From the NCBI RefSeq assembly GCF_900101745.1, contig NZ_FNAD01000020.1:1-64000 (forward strand): a stretch of 64,000 nt of DNA. Direction: 5' to 3'. The translations under genes and the position numbers were made by a program. This document shows positions 9,122 to 17,518 of this stretch, piece by piece; the first letter of the stretch is position 1; each line of letters starts with the position of its first letter. The notes below the pieces were generated by a model that was not told the origin of the DNA, made no database searches, and saw nothing but the letters and a program-made list of their open reading frames with translations. This DNA comes from Glycomyces harbinensis (GTDB taxonomy: Bacteria > Actinomycetota > Actinomycetes > Mycobacteriales > Micromonosporaceae).

Positions 9122-9682
9122 CTTGTCTAGCCTCCTGGGGTGGTCCTCTGTGTCAGACCGAAGGGCCCGTGCCGGGCCGGGCTCGGTCTCGGGCCGACGG
9201 CGTGCGTCGGCTGCCGTCCGGCCGCCGGGGCGACGGGGGGCGGCATGTGAAGCCCAGCAGATTCCATCATGACGAATATGGGCCGCGAAATCCAGGGGCG
9301 TACCGGAGTACTGAACCCGGCTCCGTAAGCCTCGGCGTTACGGGGCGAATCTAAAGAAACACTGATCTTTCGGACACATGCCTACACGGTATTCGACCAA
9401 TCGGGCAAGAAATCCGACCACTCGGACGGTCGGGCTCACACCTCACGGCCCACCTCGGAGAAAACCGGCGGCATCGATACCGGCCGCGCCGTTGTGAACA
9501 CGCTCCGTGGCGACCGTTTCGCCGCCTTGGCCCGGGCACGCAGCGCCACGTTGTGAACACGATCTCCGGGCGGATCCGCCGTACGCTCCTCCGACGCCGG
9601 CACGACTCGCACAGTCTGTGCGACAGACCGCACCCTCTGCTCAGGCACCGTAGACCCACGACGCCTTCCAGGAGGTAGCCCC
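9122..9682. promoter_or_regulatory. Divergent cvnA/MHYT intergenic region with repeated motifs
   Basis: This 561-base gene-free region must hold the divergent promoters of cvnA and the first MHYT gene. The 12-mer GTTGTGAACACG occurs twice, at 9491-9502 and 9550-9561, 59 bases apart. A perfect 17-base palindrome (arms TCGCACA/TGTGCGA, 3-base centre) lies at 9607-9623, 60 bases before the MHYT start. These look like binding sites for unidentified regulators. Confidence 0.5.
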
Positions 9683-10492
9683 ATGGACCTGCTCGCAGTC
9701 ACACTCGAGCACCGACACTTCACTTACGGCTGGCTCAATCCGGCAATGGGCCTCGCCTTCGCCGCGGCCGGGTCGTACCTCGGCCTGTCCGCGTCCCGCT
9801 TCGCCCGCGCCGCCCCCACCGCCGGAGGACGCTTCCGCTGGATTCTGTTGGCCGCCCTGGCCATCGGTGGAATCGGCATCTGGATGATGCACTTCATCGC
9901 GATGATCGGCTTCACCGTCACCGGCGCCGACCTCGCGTACGACCCGGCGCTCACCGCCGCCTCGGCCGCCTTGGCGGTACTGGCGGTCGGCCTCGGGTTG
10001 TTCGTCTCCGGCGGCGAGCGCGCTGGCTGGCCGCGCTTGGTCCTCGGCGGACTGGTGTGCGGCGCGGGCGTGGTCGGGATGCACTACACCGGCATGGCCG
10101 CGGTCGCGACGGGCGGGCGGGTCGCCTACGAGCCGGCGCTGGTCGCGGCCTCGGCCGCCGTCGCGGTGGTCGCCTCCACGGTCGCCCTCCGCTTCACCGC
10201 CGTCGTCTCGCGGCGCGGCACCATGACCCTGGCCTCGGCCGTCATGAGCGTCGCGGTCGTGGGCATGCACTACACCGGCATGGCGGCCGTCCGGGTCGAA
10301 GGCCCGGCGAGCGCCGACATCACCGGCATCAGCCCCCTGGTGCTGCTCCTGCCCATCCTGCTCCTCGCTCTCATCTCGATCGTCGGGATGGTGTTCGGGG
10401 TGCTCGCGTCGCCTTCGCTCGATCATGGGGCACACGAGCGAAATGACCGTCCTAGTGCAACTGTCCGTCTTGCGGATGCCGCCGGACAGTAG
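9683..10492 (+). CDS. Stand-alone MHYT-domain membrane sensor, copy 1
   Basis: A 269-residue protein of about seven membrane helices. Three diagnostic motifs are visible: MMHFIAMIGF near residue 73 and GMHYTGMAAV near residues 132 and 193. MHYT domains are integral sensors, proposed to bind copper through His/Met for O2, CO or NO sensing, and are usually fused to GGDEF/EAL or kinase domains. Here there is no output domain, only a short polar tail. ATG at 9683 follows GGAGG at 9671-9675. The next gene is a paralogue, so this is a tandem duplication. Confidence 0.9.
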   Translation: MDLLAVTLEHRHFTYGWLNPAMGLAFAAAGSYLGLSASRFARAAPTAGGRFRWILLAALAIGGIGIWMMHFIAMIGFTVTGADLAYDPALTAASAALAVLAVGLGLFVSGGERAGWPRLVLGGLVCGAGVVGMHYTGMAAVATGGRVAYEPALVAASAAVAVVASTVALRFTAVVSRRGTMTLASAVMSVAVVGMHYTGMAAVRVEGPASADITGISPLVLLLPILLLALISIVGMVFGVLASPSLDHGAHERNDRPSATVRLADAAGQ

Positions 10493-10575
10493 TCGTATAA
10501 GTTTCGAACCGCGCAGATCGCAAAAATCGCGCGACATTCCGGATACGGGCCCGAGCCCGGGGAGGAAGACCAACG

Positions 10576-11643
10576 GTGGAACACGTCAGTCACTTCACTT
10601 ACGGCTGGATCAATCCCATCATGGCCTTCGGGTTCGCCTTCGCGGGTTCGATCCTGGCGCTCATGTGCATGACCCAGGCCCGCAGGCAGGATGGGACGGT
10701 CAAGTCCGCCCGCAAACGCGTCCAGTGGATCGCCCTCGCGGCGTTCGCCTTGGGCGGCACCGCCATCTGGATGATGCACTTCACCGCCATGATCGGCTTC
10801 AAGGTCGTCGAGTCCGACATCGCCTACGACCCGTTCAAGACGTTCCTGAGCCTCGTCGCCTCGATCGGCGCCGTGTTCTTCGGCCTGCTCGTGGCCGGCA
10901 CCGGCCGCAAGGGCACCGTCGGGAAGATCCTCATCGCCGGCCCGCTGACCGGCATCGGCGTGGTCATCATGCACTACTCCGGCATGGCCGCCATCAACGT
11001 CTCCGGCCACATCAGCCACGACCGCGACTACTTCATCGCCTCCGTGGTCGTCGCCGTGGTCGCCGCGACCGCAGCGCTGTTCTGCGGCATGTACCTCGAC
11101 GGCTGGCGCTGGCAGACGGCCGCCGCGGTCATCATGGGCATCGCCGTGTGCAGCATGCACTACACGGGCATGGCGGGCGTGCGCGTCACCGTCTACGACG
11201 AGGGCCTCAACGCCGTCCCGGGCATCGACCCGATCATGCTCATCCTGCCGATCCTCGGGGTCGCGACGATCGGCATCATCGTGCTCCTGTTCGCGCTCAT
11301 GGGAACGCAGCCGAAGATGGTCACCAAGCGCGACCAGCTCGGGATCGAGGTGGGGGACGACGAGCCGCTGCCGACCTCGACCGGCGCGATCCCGGTGGAG
11401 CGCATGCGGTCCCAGCGCCCCCGACCGGGCGCCGGGCGGGTCCGCAACCGCACCGAGCGCAGCTCGGGCTACGTCCCGGACCAGCGCACGGCACCGCCCG
11501 TCGCCGCCCCGCTGGGCAGCAACGACGGCCCGCCGATCGTCCCCGACCGGCCGGGTTCGCGGGCGCAGCGCTCGTTCCAGCAGGCGGACTTGGGGAAGAC
11601 CGCCGAGCACTTCGACATCACGCGGCAGAGTCCGCGCCAGTAA
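10576..11643 (+). CDS. Stand-alone MHYT-domain membrane sensor, copy 2
   Basis: A 355-residue paralogue of the preceding gene. It shares the start VSHFTYGWINPIMAFGFAFAG and the motifs MMHFTAMIGF, IMHYSGMAAI and SMHYTGMAGV. After seven or so membrane helices it adds a cytoplasmic tail of about 110 residues. The tail is basic and Pro-rich, with SQRPRPGAGRVRNRTERSS and no recognised output domain, so it may work by binding a partner. The GTG start at 10576 follows GGAGGAAG at 10561. A strong hairpin terminator follows at 11661-11697. Confidence 0.9.
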   Translation: MEHVSHFTYGWINPIMAFGFAFAGSILALMCMTQARRQDGTVKSARKRVQWIALAAFALGGTAIWMMHFTAMIGFKVVESDIAYDPFKTFLSLVASIGAVFFGLLVAGTGRKGTVGKILIAGPLTGIGVVIMHYSGMAAINVSGHISHDRDYFIASVVVAVVAATAALFCGMYLDGWRWQTAAAVIMGIAVCSMHYTGMAGVRVTVYDEGLNAVPGIDPIMLILPILGVATIGIIVLLFALMGTQPKMVTKRDQLGIEVGDDEPLPTSTGAIPVERMRSQRPRPGAGRVRNRTERSSGYVPDQRTAPPVAAPLGSNDGPPIVPDRPGSRAQRSFQQADLGKTAEHFDITRQSPRQ

Positions 11644-11660
11644 CCGCACCCTCAAGCAGC

Positions 11661-11697
11661 GGGAACGGCCTCCGTCCGATGGACGGGGGCCGTTCCC
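11661..11697 (+). terminator. Hairpin terminator after the MHYT pair
   Basis: Arms GGGAACGGCC and GGCCGTTCCC, with further pairing inside, form a long GC stem just after the second MHYT gene. Confidence 0.7.
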
Positions 11698-12001
11698 GTC
11701 CCGCACCTTATATATATGGGTCCGTCACGCACCGCAGCGCGATCCGACCGCGCGAAGTGGACCGGCGCGGTACTCGATCGGCGCATATCGCGACATCTCG
11801 TTGCACTGCAAGGAGATCGAAGCCGCAGGTCGGGCGCGACCGGGCACCTTCCTCATTGCAGTGAGTGATCGATTTCGCACGCACGGTTCGGGAACGGGTA
11901 AGCACGCGGAGGGTTTCGCTGTACCACATGAGCGGTGACTTTCAGTTAGCATGAAAAGCGGTGCTAATCATCTGAAACCGACTCCCGTGAAGGATCCCCC
12001 G
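11698..12001. promoter_or_regulatory. Leader region of the second WXG100-like unit
   Basis: No gene lies here. The region holds an AT-only patch near 11708-11717, a TTGCACTGCAA palindrome at 11801-11811, and an inverted relative of it (ATTGCAGTG) near 11855. A two-part inverted repeat has TTTCAG-TTAGCA at 11940-11951 and TGCTAA-(4 bases)-CTGAAA at 11962-11977. It ends 24 bases before the start codon and could be an operator or leader hairpin. GAAGGA at 11989-11994 is the ribosome site. Confidence 0.45.
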
Positions 12002-12325
12002 ATGGCCCAGCGCGTTCTCGACCCCGCCTACCTCGAGGCGTTTCGCGATGAACTCGTCGCCCGCCTCAACTTCGTCACGCAGTTGACCGAGAAGCTCCAG
12101 ACCGGCAACGAACTGGGCGTGGAGCCCGGATTCGGCCTTCTCGACTCCTCGCAGCAGGCCCGCGCGGACTACGCGCTCGCGCACGAGGAGATCTGGAACA
12201 ACTTTCAGATGCTCCGCGCCGACCTGTATGGCGCGATCGTCACGATCAACGAATCACTCGGCCTGCACACCGACTCCGAAGAGCTGAACATCCTCCAGAT
12301 CGCTCAGACCGAGTCCCAGATGTAG
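12002..12325 (+). CDS. Small helical WXG100-like protein
   Basis: A 107-residue, all-helical acidic protein (MAQRVLDPAYLEAF...). It has the size and helix content of ESX-type partners but no clear WxG turn. ATG at 12002 has GAAGGA at 11989-11994. A longer frame from 11951 would start inside the upstream inverted repeat and was rejected. It heads a unit with a lipoprotein and a large WxG-containing protein. The role is inferred from that context. Confidence 0.6.
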   Translation: MAQRVLDPAYLEAFRDELVARLNFVTQLTEKLQTGNELGVEPGFGLLDSSQQARADYALAHEEIWNNFQMLRADLYGAIVTINESLGLHTDSEELNILQIAQTESQM

Positions 12326-12345
12326 AACAGGACCTGACACCTCTC

Positions 12346-13056
12346 ATGAAGCACACGCTCTTCAAGACCTTCGCCGCGGCCGCCGCCGCGCTCCTGCTGG
12401 CGGGCTGCAACTCCGGCGACGACGGCACCGACGACGACGCCTCGGGCGACACCGGCGGCGACGACCCCGTGTACGCCGAGATGTCCGGCTGGAACGCCTG
12501 CGAGGTCCTCGACGACCTGCAACCCCTCGCCGATGAGATGGGCATCGAGGGCTGGGGAGGCGCCAACGCCGAAGGCGGCACTCCCGGCAATTCCGAACTC
12601 GGCAACACCCTTGACCCCGATGCGCTGGGTTGCAACGGCCTCATCAGCATCGGCGAGAACGAAGGCATGGGCGGTGGTGGTGAGGTCCAGGTGAAGATCG
12701 TCCCCACCGAAGACGAGGACCAGGCCACCGCCGCTTATGAGGACCGAGTCACCTCGGCGGAGACCGAGTCGGCGCAATGGACCGATGCGCAGTCCGAGGA
12801 GTTCACCGGTCCCTGGGACCAGGGAACGCTGGTCTCCTGGATCGGCGACGCTGAACAGCCGTATGTCGAGGTCGTCGCCCGCGACGGCCAGTGGGTCAGC
12901 CACATCGTCATCTACCACACACAGGACTTCGGACTCCGCGGCGGCGGGGAACCCTCGCTCGCGTTCACCACTGAAGAACTGCACCAGTGGCTCGTGGACA
13001 CCTATCTGCCGCAGGTGAACCAGATTGTCAACGACAAGATCGCAGAGGTGCAGTGA
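12346..13056 (+). CDS. Secreted lipoprotein, DUF3558-like
   Basis: A 236-residue lipoprotein. The signal peptide ends in the lipobox LLAGC (Cys near residue 17), followed by an acidic Asp/Gly linker. The mature part begins with NACEVLDDLQPLADEMG, resembling the opening of DUF3558-type actinobacterial lipoproteins. No catalytic motif is evident. It lies 20 bases after the small helical protein, and its stop abuts the next gene, so it is probably co-expressed and anchored outside the membrane near the secreted partners. The family assignment is tentative. Confidence 0.75.
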   Translation: MKHTLFKTFAAAAAALLLAGCNSGDDGTDDDASGDTGGDDPVYAEMSGWNACEVLDDLQPLADEMGIEGWGGANAEGGTPGNSELGNTLDPDALGCNGLISIGENEGMGGGGEVQVKIVPTEDEDQATAAYEDRVTSAETESAQWTDAQSEEFTGPWDQGTLVSWIGDAEQPYVEVVARDGQWVSHIVIYHTQDFGLRGGGEPSLAFTTEELHQWLVDTYLPQVNQIVNDKIAEVQ

Positions 13057-13058
13057 GC

Positions 13059-14699
13059 ATGGGCGACGAGATCGAATTCGCAAGCGAGGGCTACGGCGGC
13101 ATGGCCGGTTCGGAGGCGATCGACTCCCAGCAGACCTCCGCCGACGCCACCTTCCTCAACCTCGACCCCTGCCCGAACTCCGGGTGCACCAACACGAACT
13201 CCGAAGCCGAAGTGGCCTGGGTCAAGTTGGTCTCGGCGATCCCGGTCGCCGGACAGGTCCAGAGCTTCGTCTGCGTCGCGGGCGGCACGGCCGCCCCCAC
13301 GCAGGATGAGGTCCAGTCGATGGTCACCCAGATCAGGCCCAAAGAGAATCCTGATCAGTACGCCCTCCGCACCATGTCGGAGCAGTGGCTGCTGGTCGGC
13401 TACGACTTCGGCAAAAACCCCGAAAGCGGCGTGGCGAGTATCCTGAGGAACCGCCTTACCGAGCTCTCGAACGGCTGGCAGGGCAGCGACTTCGACGCGT
13501 TCGCCGAGCAGATGGAGAAGGTCTTCGCCAACTGCGAGGTGCTCACCGCGGACATCGGCGATGACACCAGCGGCATCGCCGGGCTCCTGGAGCAGAAGGC
13601 TTCGGAGATCTACGCCCTGCAAGGCGGCGACTCGCACGAACTGCCCTACCCCGCACCGCAGTACTGGGTCGAGGACGAGGGCGGCATCTTCTCCGACCCC
13701 ACGGTCCACAACCGGGTGCCGTTCCGCTCGGGCGAGTGCGAGATCGCGACCGGCTGCGCCTGGGACGGCGAGGACGACTCCACGAAGAAGGCGATGGAGC
13801 TGGGCGGGTTCGACGGCGAGTACGCCGACGAGCTGAACCAGTACGTCACCGACCAGACCGAATTCCACTTCACCCGGCTCAAGTCCGAAAGCCCGGACGC
13901 CCCGGAGGAGGAGCTGCGCACGCAGGCGGCCGGCCTCGCCGAGCAGGACGGGAACACCCGGGCCAAAGAGGACTACGACTCCAGTTCGCAGGACTACGAG
14001 GCGCGCGCCCACGAGCAGAACGACACCGTGCTCGCCCGCTGGCAGGACGCCGAGGTGTCGGCCATGGAGTTCGTGCCGGCGGTCGAGCCCTCCGGCGATA
14101 CCAGTTTCCGCGACTCCGCGGGCGGTCTCGACGGGTCGACGTACTCACCGGTCTCCGGCGGCGACTTCAACGCCTCGCCGACCAGCTCGGGTACGACCGG
14201 CCTGAATCCCCCCGCCTCAACGGCTTCCTTCAGCAGCGGCGGCACCGGCACGACCGGTACCGGCGCGAATCCGTGGGAGTCCACCACGGGCGGTGAGGAT
14301 GAGCCCGGTGGCGGCCTCGCCGGCGGCGGCGGCCTCGGTGCGGCCACGTTGCCCGGTACCGGCGCTGGAGTCGGTGCGGGCGGCGGTGCCGGCGGCGGGA
14401 GCCTCGGCGGCGGTGCGGGCCTGTTCGGCCCGGCCATCGGCGGCGGCGGCGCCGTGGGCGCCGGAGCCGGCGGCGGCCGCGGTGCGGGTTCGGGTGTCGG
14501 CAAGGGCGCCGGCCTGTTCGGCAAGACCGCGGGGGCCGGTGCGCGCGGCGGCGCGGGCGCCATGATGGGCGCCGGCGGCGGTGGCCGCGGCGCCGGTGCG
14601 GGCAACGAGGACGAGGAGGGCCGCGCCACGTGGCTCACCGAGGACGAGGACGTCTGGGGCACCGCCCGCTTCAACGACGACGACGATCCCCTTGTCTGA
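13059..14699 (+). CDS. Large WxG-containing protein with Gly/Ala-rich tail, putative type VII substrate
   Basis: A 546-residue protein. The N-terminal half is helical and contains NGWQGSDFDAFAEQMEKVF, a W-x-G turn flanked by helices as in WXG100/PPE-like proteins. From about residue 400 it is a low-complexity Gly/Ala/Ser region, ending in an acidic tail (TWLTEDEDVWGTARFNDDDD). This layout matches actinobacterial PPE-like ESX substrates. ATG at 13059 was chosen. GTG at 13053 overlapping the upstream stop (GTGA) is equally possible, since GAGG at 13045-13048 serves either. A strong terminator follows at 14711-14741. Confidence 0.75.
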   Translation: MGDEIEFASEGYGGMAGSEAIDSQQTSADATFLNLDPCPNSGCTNTNSEAEVAWVKLVSAIPVAGQVQSFVCVAGGTAAPTQDEVQSMVTQIRPKENPDQYALRTMSEQWLLVGYDFGKNPESGVASILRNRLTELSNGWQGSDFDAFAEQMEKVFANCEVLTADIGDDTSGIAGLLEQKASEIYALQGGDSHELPYPAPQYWVEDEGGIFSDPTVHNRVPFRSGECEIATGCAWDGEDDSTKKAMELGGFDGEYADELNQYVTDQTEFHFTRLKSESPDAPEEELRTQAAGLAEQDGNTRAKEDYDSSSQDYEARAHEQNDTVLARWQDAEVSAMEFVPAVEPSGDTSFRDSAGGLDGSTYSPVSGGDFNASPTSSGTTGLNPPASTASFSSGGTGTTGTGANPWESTTGGEDEPGGGLAGGGGLGAATLPGTGAGVGAGGGAGGGSLGGGAGLFGPAIGGGGAVGAGAGGGRGAGSGVGKGAGLFGKTAGAGARGGAGAMMGAGGGGRGAGAGNEDEEGRATWLTEDEDVWGTARFNDDDDPLV

Positions 14700-14710
14700 C
14701 TAAGGGATGC

Positions 14711-14741
14711 AGCCCCGGGCCGGTGACGGCCCGGGGCTTTC
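14711..14741 (+). terminator. Intrinsic terminator
   Basis: A perfect 11-base stem (AGCCCCGGGCC / GGCCCGGGGCT), 6-base loop and a TTT tail follow the Gly-rich protein gene. Confidence 0.85.
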
Positions 14742-14921
14742 GACCCGTGCCCGCCCGGCTCCGTCGCAAACTCACGTCGGGCGGGCACGACCATGTCCGC
14801 GATCGGAAGGCCCGGCCTCGGCGGGAGGTTCGGAAGCGACGGCCGTACCGCAGGCGGCAGTCCGGCCCCAGCCAAGCGTTCGCCGATGACCTGCGGGCGA
14901 ACGGTTCCGGGAGACGACGAA

Positions 14922-14948
14922 GGCGGGCGCCGGTGACCGGCACCCGCC
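14922..14948 (-). terminator. Hairpin after ccsB
   Basis: GGCGGG-GCCGG pairs with CCGGC-CCCGCC with one mismatch. It lies just past the ccsB stop on the minus strand. Confidence 0.55.
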
Positions 14949-14969
14949 CCTCGCGGCGTTCGGCGGCGG

Positions 14970-15938
14970 TCAGACTCCCGCGTAGGAGTGGAGGCCGCTG
15001 AAGATGAGGTTCACGGCGGTCAGGTTGAAGAGCATGACCGCGTAGCCCAGGATGGCGATCCACGGGGCATTGACCTTGGCGCTGCGGCCGGAGACGCGGG
15101 CGTGGAGGTAGGCCGCGTAGACGACCCAGGCGATGAACGCCCAGACCTCCTTCGGGTCCCAGGCCCAGTAGCGGCCCCAGGCGAAGTGGGCCCAGACCGA
15201 GCCGGCGAAGATGCCGAAGGTCAGCAGCGGGAACGCGAAGACGTGGATCTTGAACGTCAAGCGCTCCAAGGCGGTCGCGTCGGGGAGGCGCTCGGCGATG
15301 CTGAGCGGGAAGCGGATCGGCTTGCCGTCGGAGACCTGGCGGTCGTAGCGGCGCTTGATCAGGTGCAGGATCGCGAAGACGCAGCCGATCAGGAGGATGC
15401 CGGAGGCGGCGATCGCGGCCGTGACGTGGATGATGATCCAGTACGAGTCCAGGGCCGGGACCAGCGGTCCCGCCTCGGTGTAGACGCGGACCGAGGTGCC
15501 GAGGACCATCGTCACGGCGAACGCGGCGAACAGGCCGAGGCGCCGTGGCACCGTGCCGCGCGAGACGAGGACCAGCCAGGTGACCATCCCGGCGAGGGCG
15601 ACGCCCACGGTGTACTCGAACATGTTGCCCCACGGCCACCGTCCGGTGTAGATCACGCGGGTGACGATGCTGGCGGCGAGGGCCGCCGTGCCGAGGAACG
15701 TCAGGATCAATCCGAGCCGGCCCGCGCCGCGCGCGGCGGCGGGGCTGATCGGGGCCTCACCCGGAGACTCGGATTCGGCGGCGTCGGATTCGCCCGAGGC
15801 GCCGACGGCCGCGAGGGCCTTGGCGCGCTTGGGGGCCCGTTTGTCGAAGGCGTATTCGACGGCGTAGGCGAACATGGCGGCGGCGTAGGTGAGGATGGTG
15901 GCGACGAACAGCGCGTTCGCGGCTTCGGCACCGGTCAT
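14970..15938 (-). CDS. ccsB: Cytochrome c synthase subunit CcsB/CcsA
   Basis: A 322-residue polytopic membrane protein of the system II cytochrome c maturation pathway, which attaches haem to apocytochrome c outside the membrane. The haem-handling WWD-type signature is WGRYWAWDPKEVWAFIAW near residue 255. The neighbouring helices contain conserved His residues (IIIHVTAAIAAS, FKIHVFAFPLL). ATG at 15938 overlaps the resB stop (ATGA). Its partner ResB is immediately upstream and it is the last gene of the operon. Confidence 0.93.
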   Translation of the reverse strand: MTGAEAANALFVATILTYAAAMFAYAVEYAFDKRAPKRAKALAAVGASGESDAAESESPGEAPISPAAARGAGRLGLILTFLGTAALAASIVTRVIYTGRWPWGNMFEYTVGVALAGMVTWLVLVSRGTVPRRLGLFAAFAVTMVLGTSVRVYTEAGPLVPALDSYWIIIHVTAAIAASGILLIGCVFAILHLIKRRYDRQVSDGKPIRFPLSIAERLPDATALERLTFKIHVFAFPLLTFGIFAGSVWAHFAWGRYWAWDPKEVWAFIAWVVYAAYLHARVSGRSAKVNAPWIAILGYAVMLFNLTAVNLIFSGLHSYAGV

Positions 15939-17518
15939 GGCTTGCTCCCTTGGTCCGGTTCGGGTTGCGGCGGTTCGAAGCCGGGTGCGATCTCGGCGGT
16001 CAAGGCGTCGCACTCCTCGTCGAGTCCGTCGTAGTCGTTGCGGTTGAGGCCGGCGGTCTCGACGGTGCCGTCGGGGTTCCACCGGATCCAGTAGCGCCTG
16101 CGGCGCACGGCGAGTGCGGGCAGGAGGCCGCCGAGGAGCAGCAGCGCGCCCGCGAGGACGATGGGGCCGCCGGGGTCGTGGCGGACCTGGAGGACGGCGT
16201 ACTGCTCGACGCCGTCGAAGGTGAGGCTCGAGCCGTCCGTCAACCGCATGGTGTCGCCGACGCCGATGACCTCGACCTCGTCGTTGTCCTGCTGGAGTGC
16301 GCCCGAGGCGATCTGGGCCTCGTTGACGGAGTAGACCGATTCGGGCCGCCCGTCGGCGAGCCCGAGGTCGCCGATGTAGGCGGTGAGGGCGAGGACGGGG
16401 TTGTTCAGCTCGGGGTCGGAGCCGATGAGCATCCCGGTCGAGTCGTCGTAGGTGGGGACGAGGACGGCGTCGAAGCCGACTTCGGCGTCGTCGTCGACGG
16501 CGCCGGTCTCGGGGTTGTAGTTCGCGTCGGGGAACTTGAAGGCGCCCTCGGAGTTCAGGGCCGCGTCCATGGCCAGGAACTCCTGGTGGAGGGTCTGGGT
16601 CTGCCCGTAGCGGTCGGTGTAGGTGACGACGGCGGTGTAGCCGTGGCCGATGAGGAAGACGTTGGTGCCGTCGATGTTCAGCGGGTAGTTGACCTCGAGG
16701 TGGTAGTCGCCGGTCTCGCCGCCGGTCTCGTAGGAGACGTCGGCGTCGTAGGCGGTGGGGCCGCCGTTGGTGAACTCGGCGTCGAAGTCGTCGAGGGTCA
16801 GGCAGAACTGCGGCAGGCTGGTCTCGTCGACCCAGGCGCCCAGGCCGTACTCGTCGTACTGCTGGAGGTTGTTGCAGTAGGTCTTGTCCTCGGAGAGGAT
16901 GCGGTTGCCGTACCAGCTCATGAGGCTGCCGACGGCGACGCCCACGAGCATGAAGATGATGCTGGTGTGGAACAGGAGGTTCCCGGTCTCGCGCAGCTGG
17001 CCCTTCTCGGCGGCGATGGTGACGGTGCCGTCCTCGGCCTCGCGCACGGTGGTGCGCCAGCGGCGCTGCTTGAGGACGGCGCGGGCGAGGGACTGGTTGG
17101 CCCCGGGGGCGACCTCGCGGTGGTAGGGCAGGATCGACATCCGCTTGGGGGCGTCGGGGACCTTGGCGCGCAAGGCCTTCCAGTGGACGCCCAGGCGCGG
17201 GATGATGCAGCCGACGAGGCTGACCATGAGCAGCAGGTAGATCGCGGAGAACCACGGCGAGGTGTAGACGTCGAAGGCCCACAGGCGGTCGAGCCAGGGC
17301 GCGAGGTCGGGGTGCTCGGCGAAGTAGTCGGTGACCTCGACGGCGCTGATGGACCGCTGGGGGAACGTCGAGCCGGGGATCGCGGCGAGCGCGAGCGCGA
17401 GCAGGAGCAGCAGGGCGGTGCGCATCGAGGTGAGCTGGTGCCACCAGCGCCTGGCGAAGGACCGCAGTCGCTTGGCGGGCTTGGGTTTGCGGGGCGGCGG
17501 GGCGAGCGTGGCGGTCAC
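15935..17518 (-). CDS. resB: Cytochrome c biogenesis protein ResB
   Basis: A 527-residue ResB protein. It has N-terminal membrane helices (TALLLLLALALAAIPGSTFPQRS and WFSAIYLLLMVSLVGCIIPRL), a third near residue 190, a large extracytoplasmic domain, and a final helix (GPIVLAGALLLLGGLLPAL) before a cytoplasmic tail. ResB forms the haem transport/ligation complex with CcsB. The GTG start at 17518 overlaps the ccdA stop (GTGA). The frame is open far upstream, but that part runs antiparallel through ccdA and has no domain. Confidence 0.93.
   Translation of the reverse strand: MTATLAPPPRKPKPAKRLRSFARRWWHQLTSMRTALLLLLALALAAIPGSTFPQRSISAVEVTDYFAEHPDLAPWLDRLWAFDVYTSPWFSAIYLLLMVSLVGCIIPRLGVHWKALRAKVPDAPKRMSILPYHREVAPGANQSLARAVLKQRRWRTTVREAEDGTVTIAAEKGQLRETGNLLFHTSIIFMLVGVAVGSLMSWYGNRILSEDKTYCNNLQQYDEYGLGAWVDETSLPQFCLTLDDFDAEFTNGGPTAYDADVSYETGGETGDYHLEVNYPLNIDGTNVFLIGHGYTAVVTYTDRYGQTQTLHQEFLAMDAALNSEGAFKFPDANYNPETGAVDDDAEVGFDAVLVPTYDDSTGMLIGSDPELNNPVLALTAYIGDLGLADGRPESVYSVNEAQIASGALQQDNDEVEVIGVGDTMRLTDGSSLTFDGVEQYAVLQVRHDPGGPIVLAGALLLLGGLLPALAVRRRRYWIRWNPDGTVETAGLNRNDYDGLDEECDALTAEIAPGFEPPQPEPDQGSKP

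Noticed and set aside
11706-11718. TATATATA patch as a promoter
   Set aside because: It is nearly 300 bases from the next start with no -35 partner; more likely a local AT-rich spot beside the terminator.
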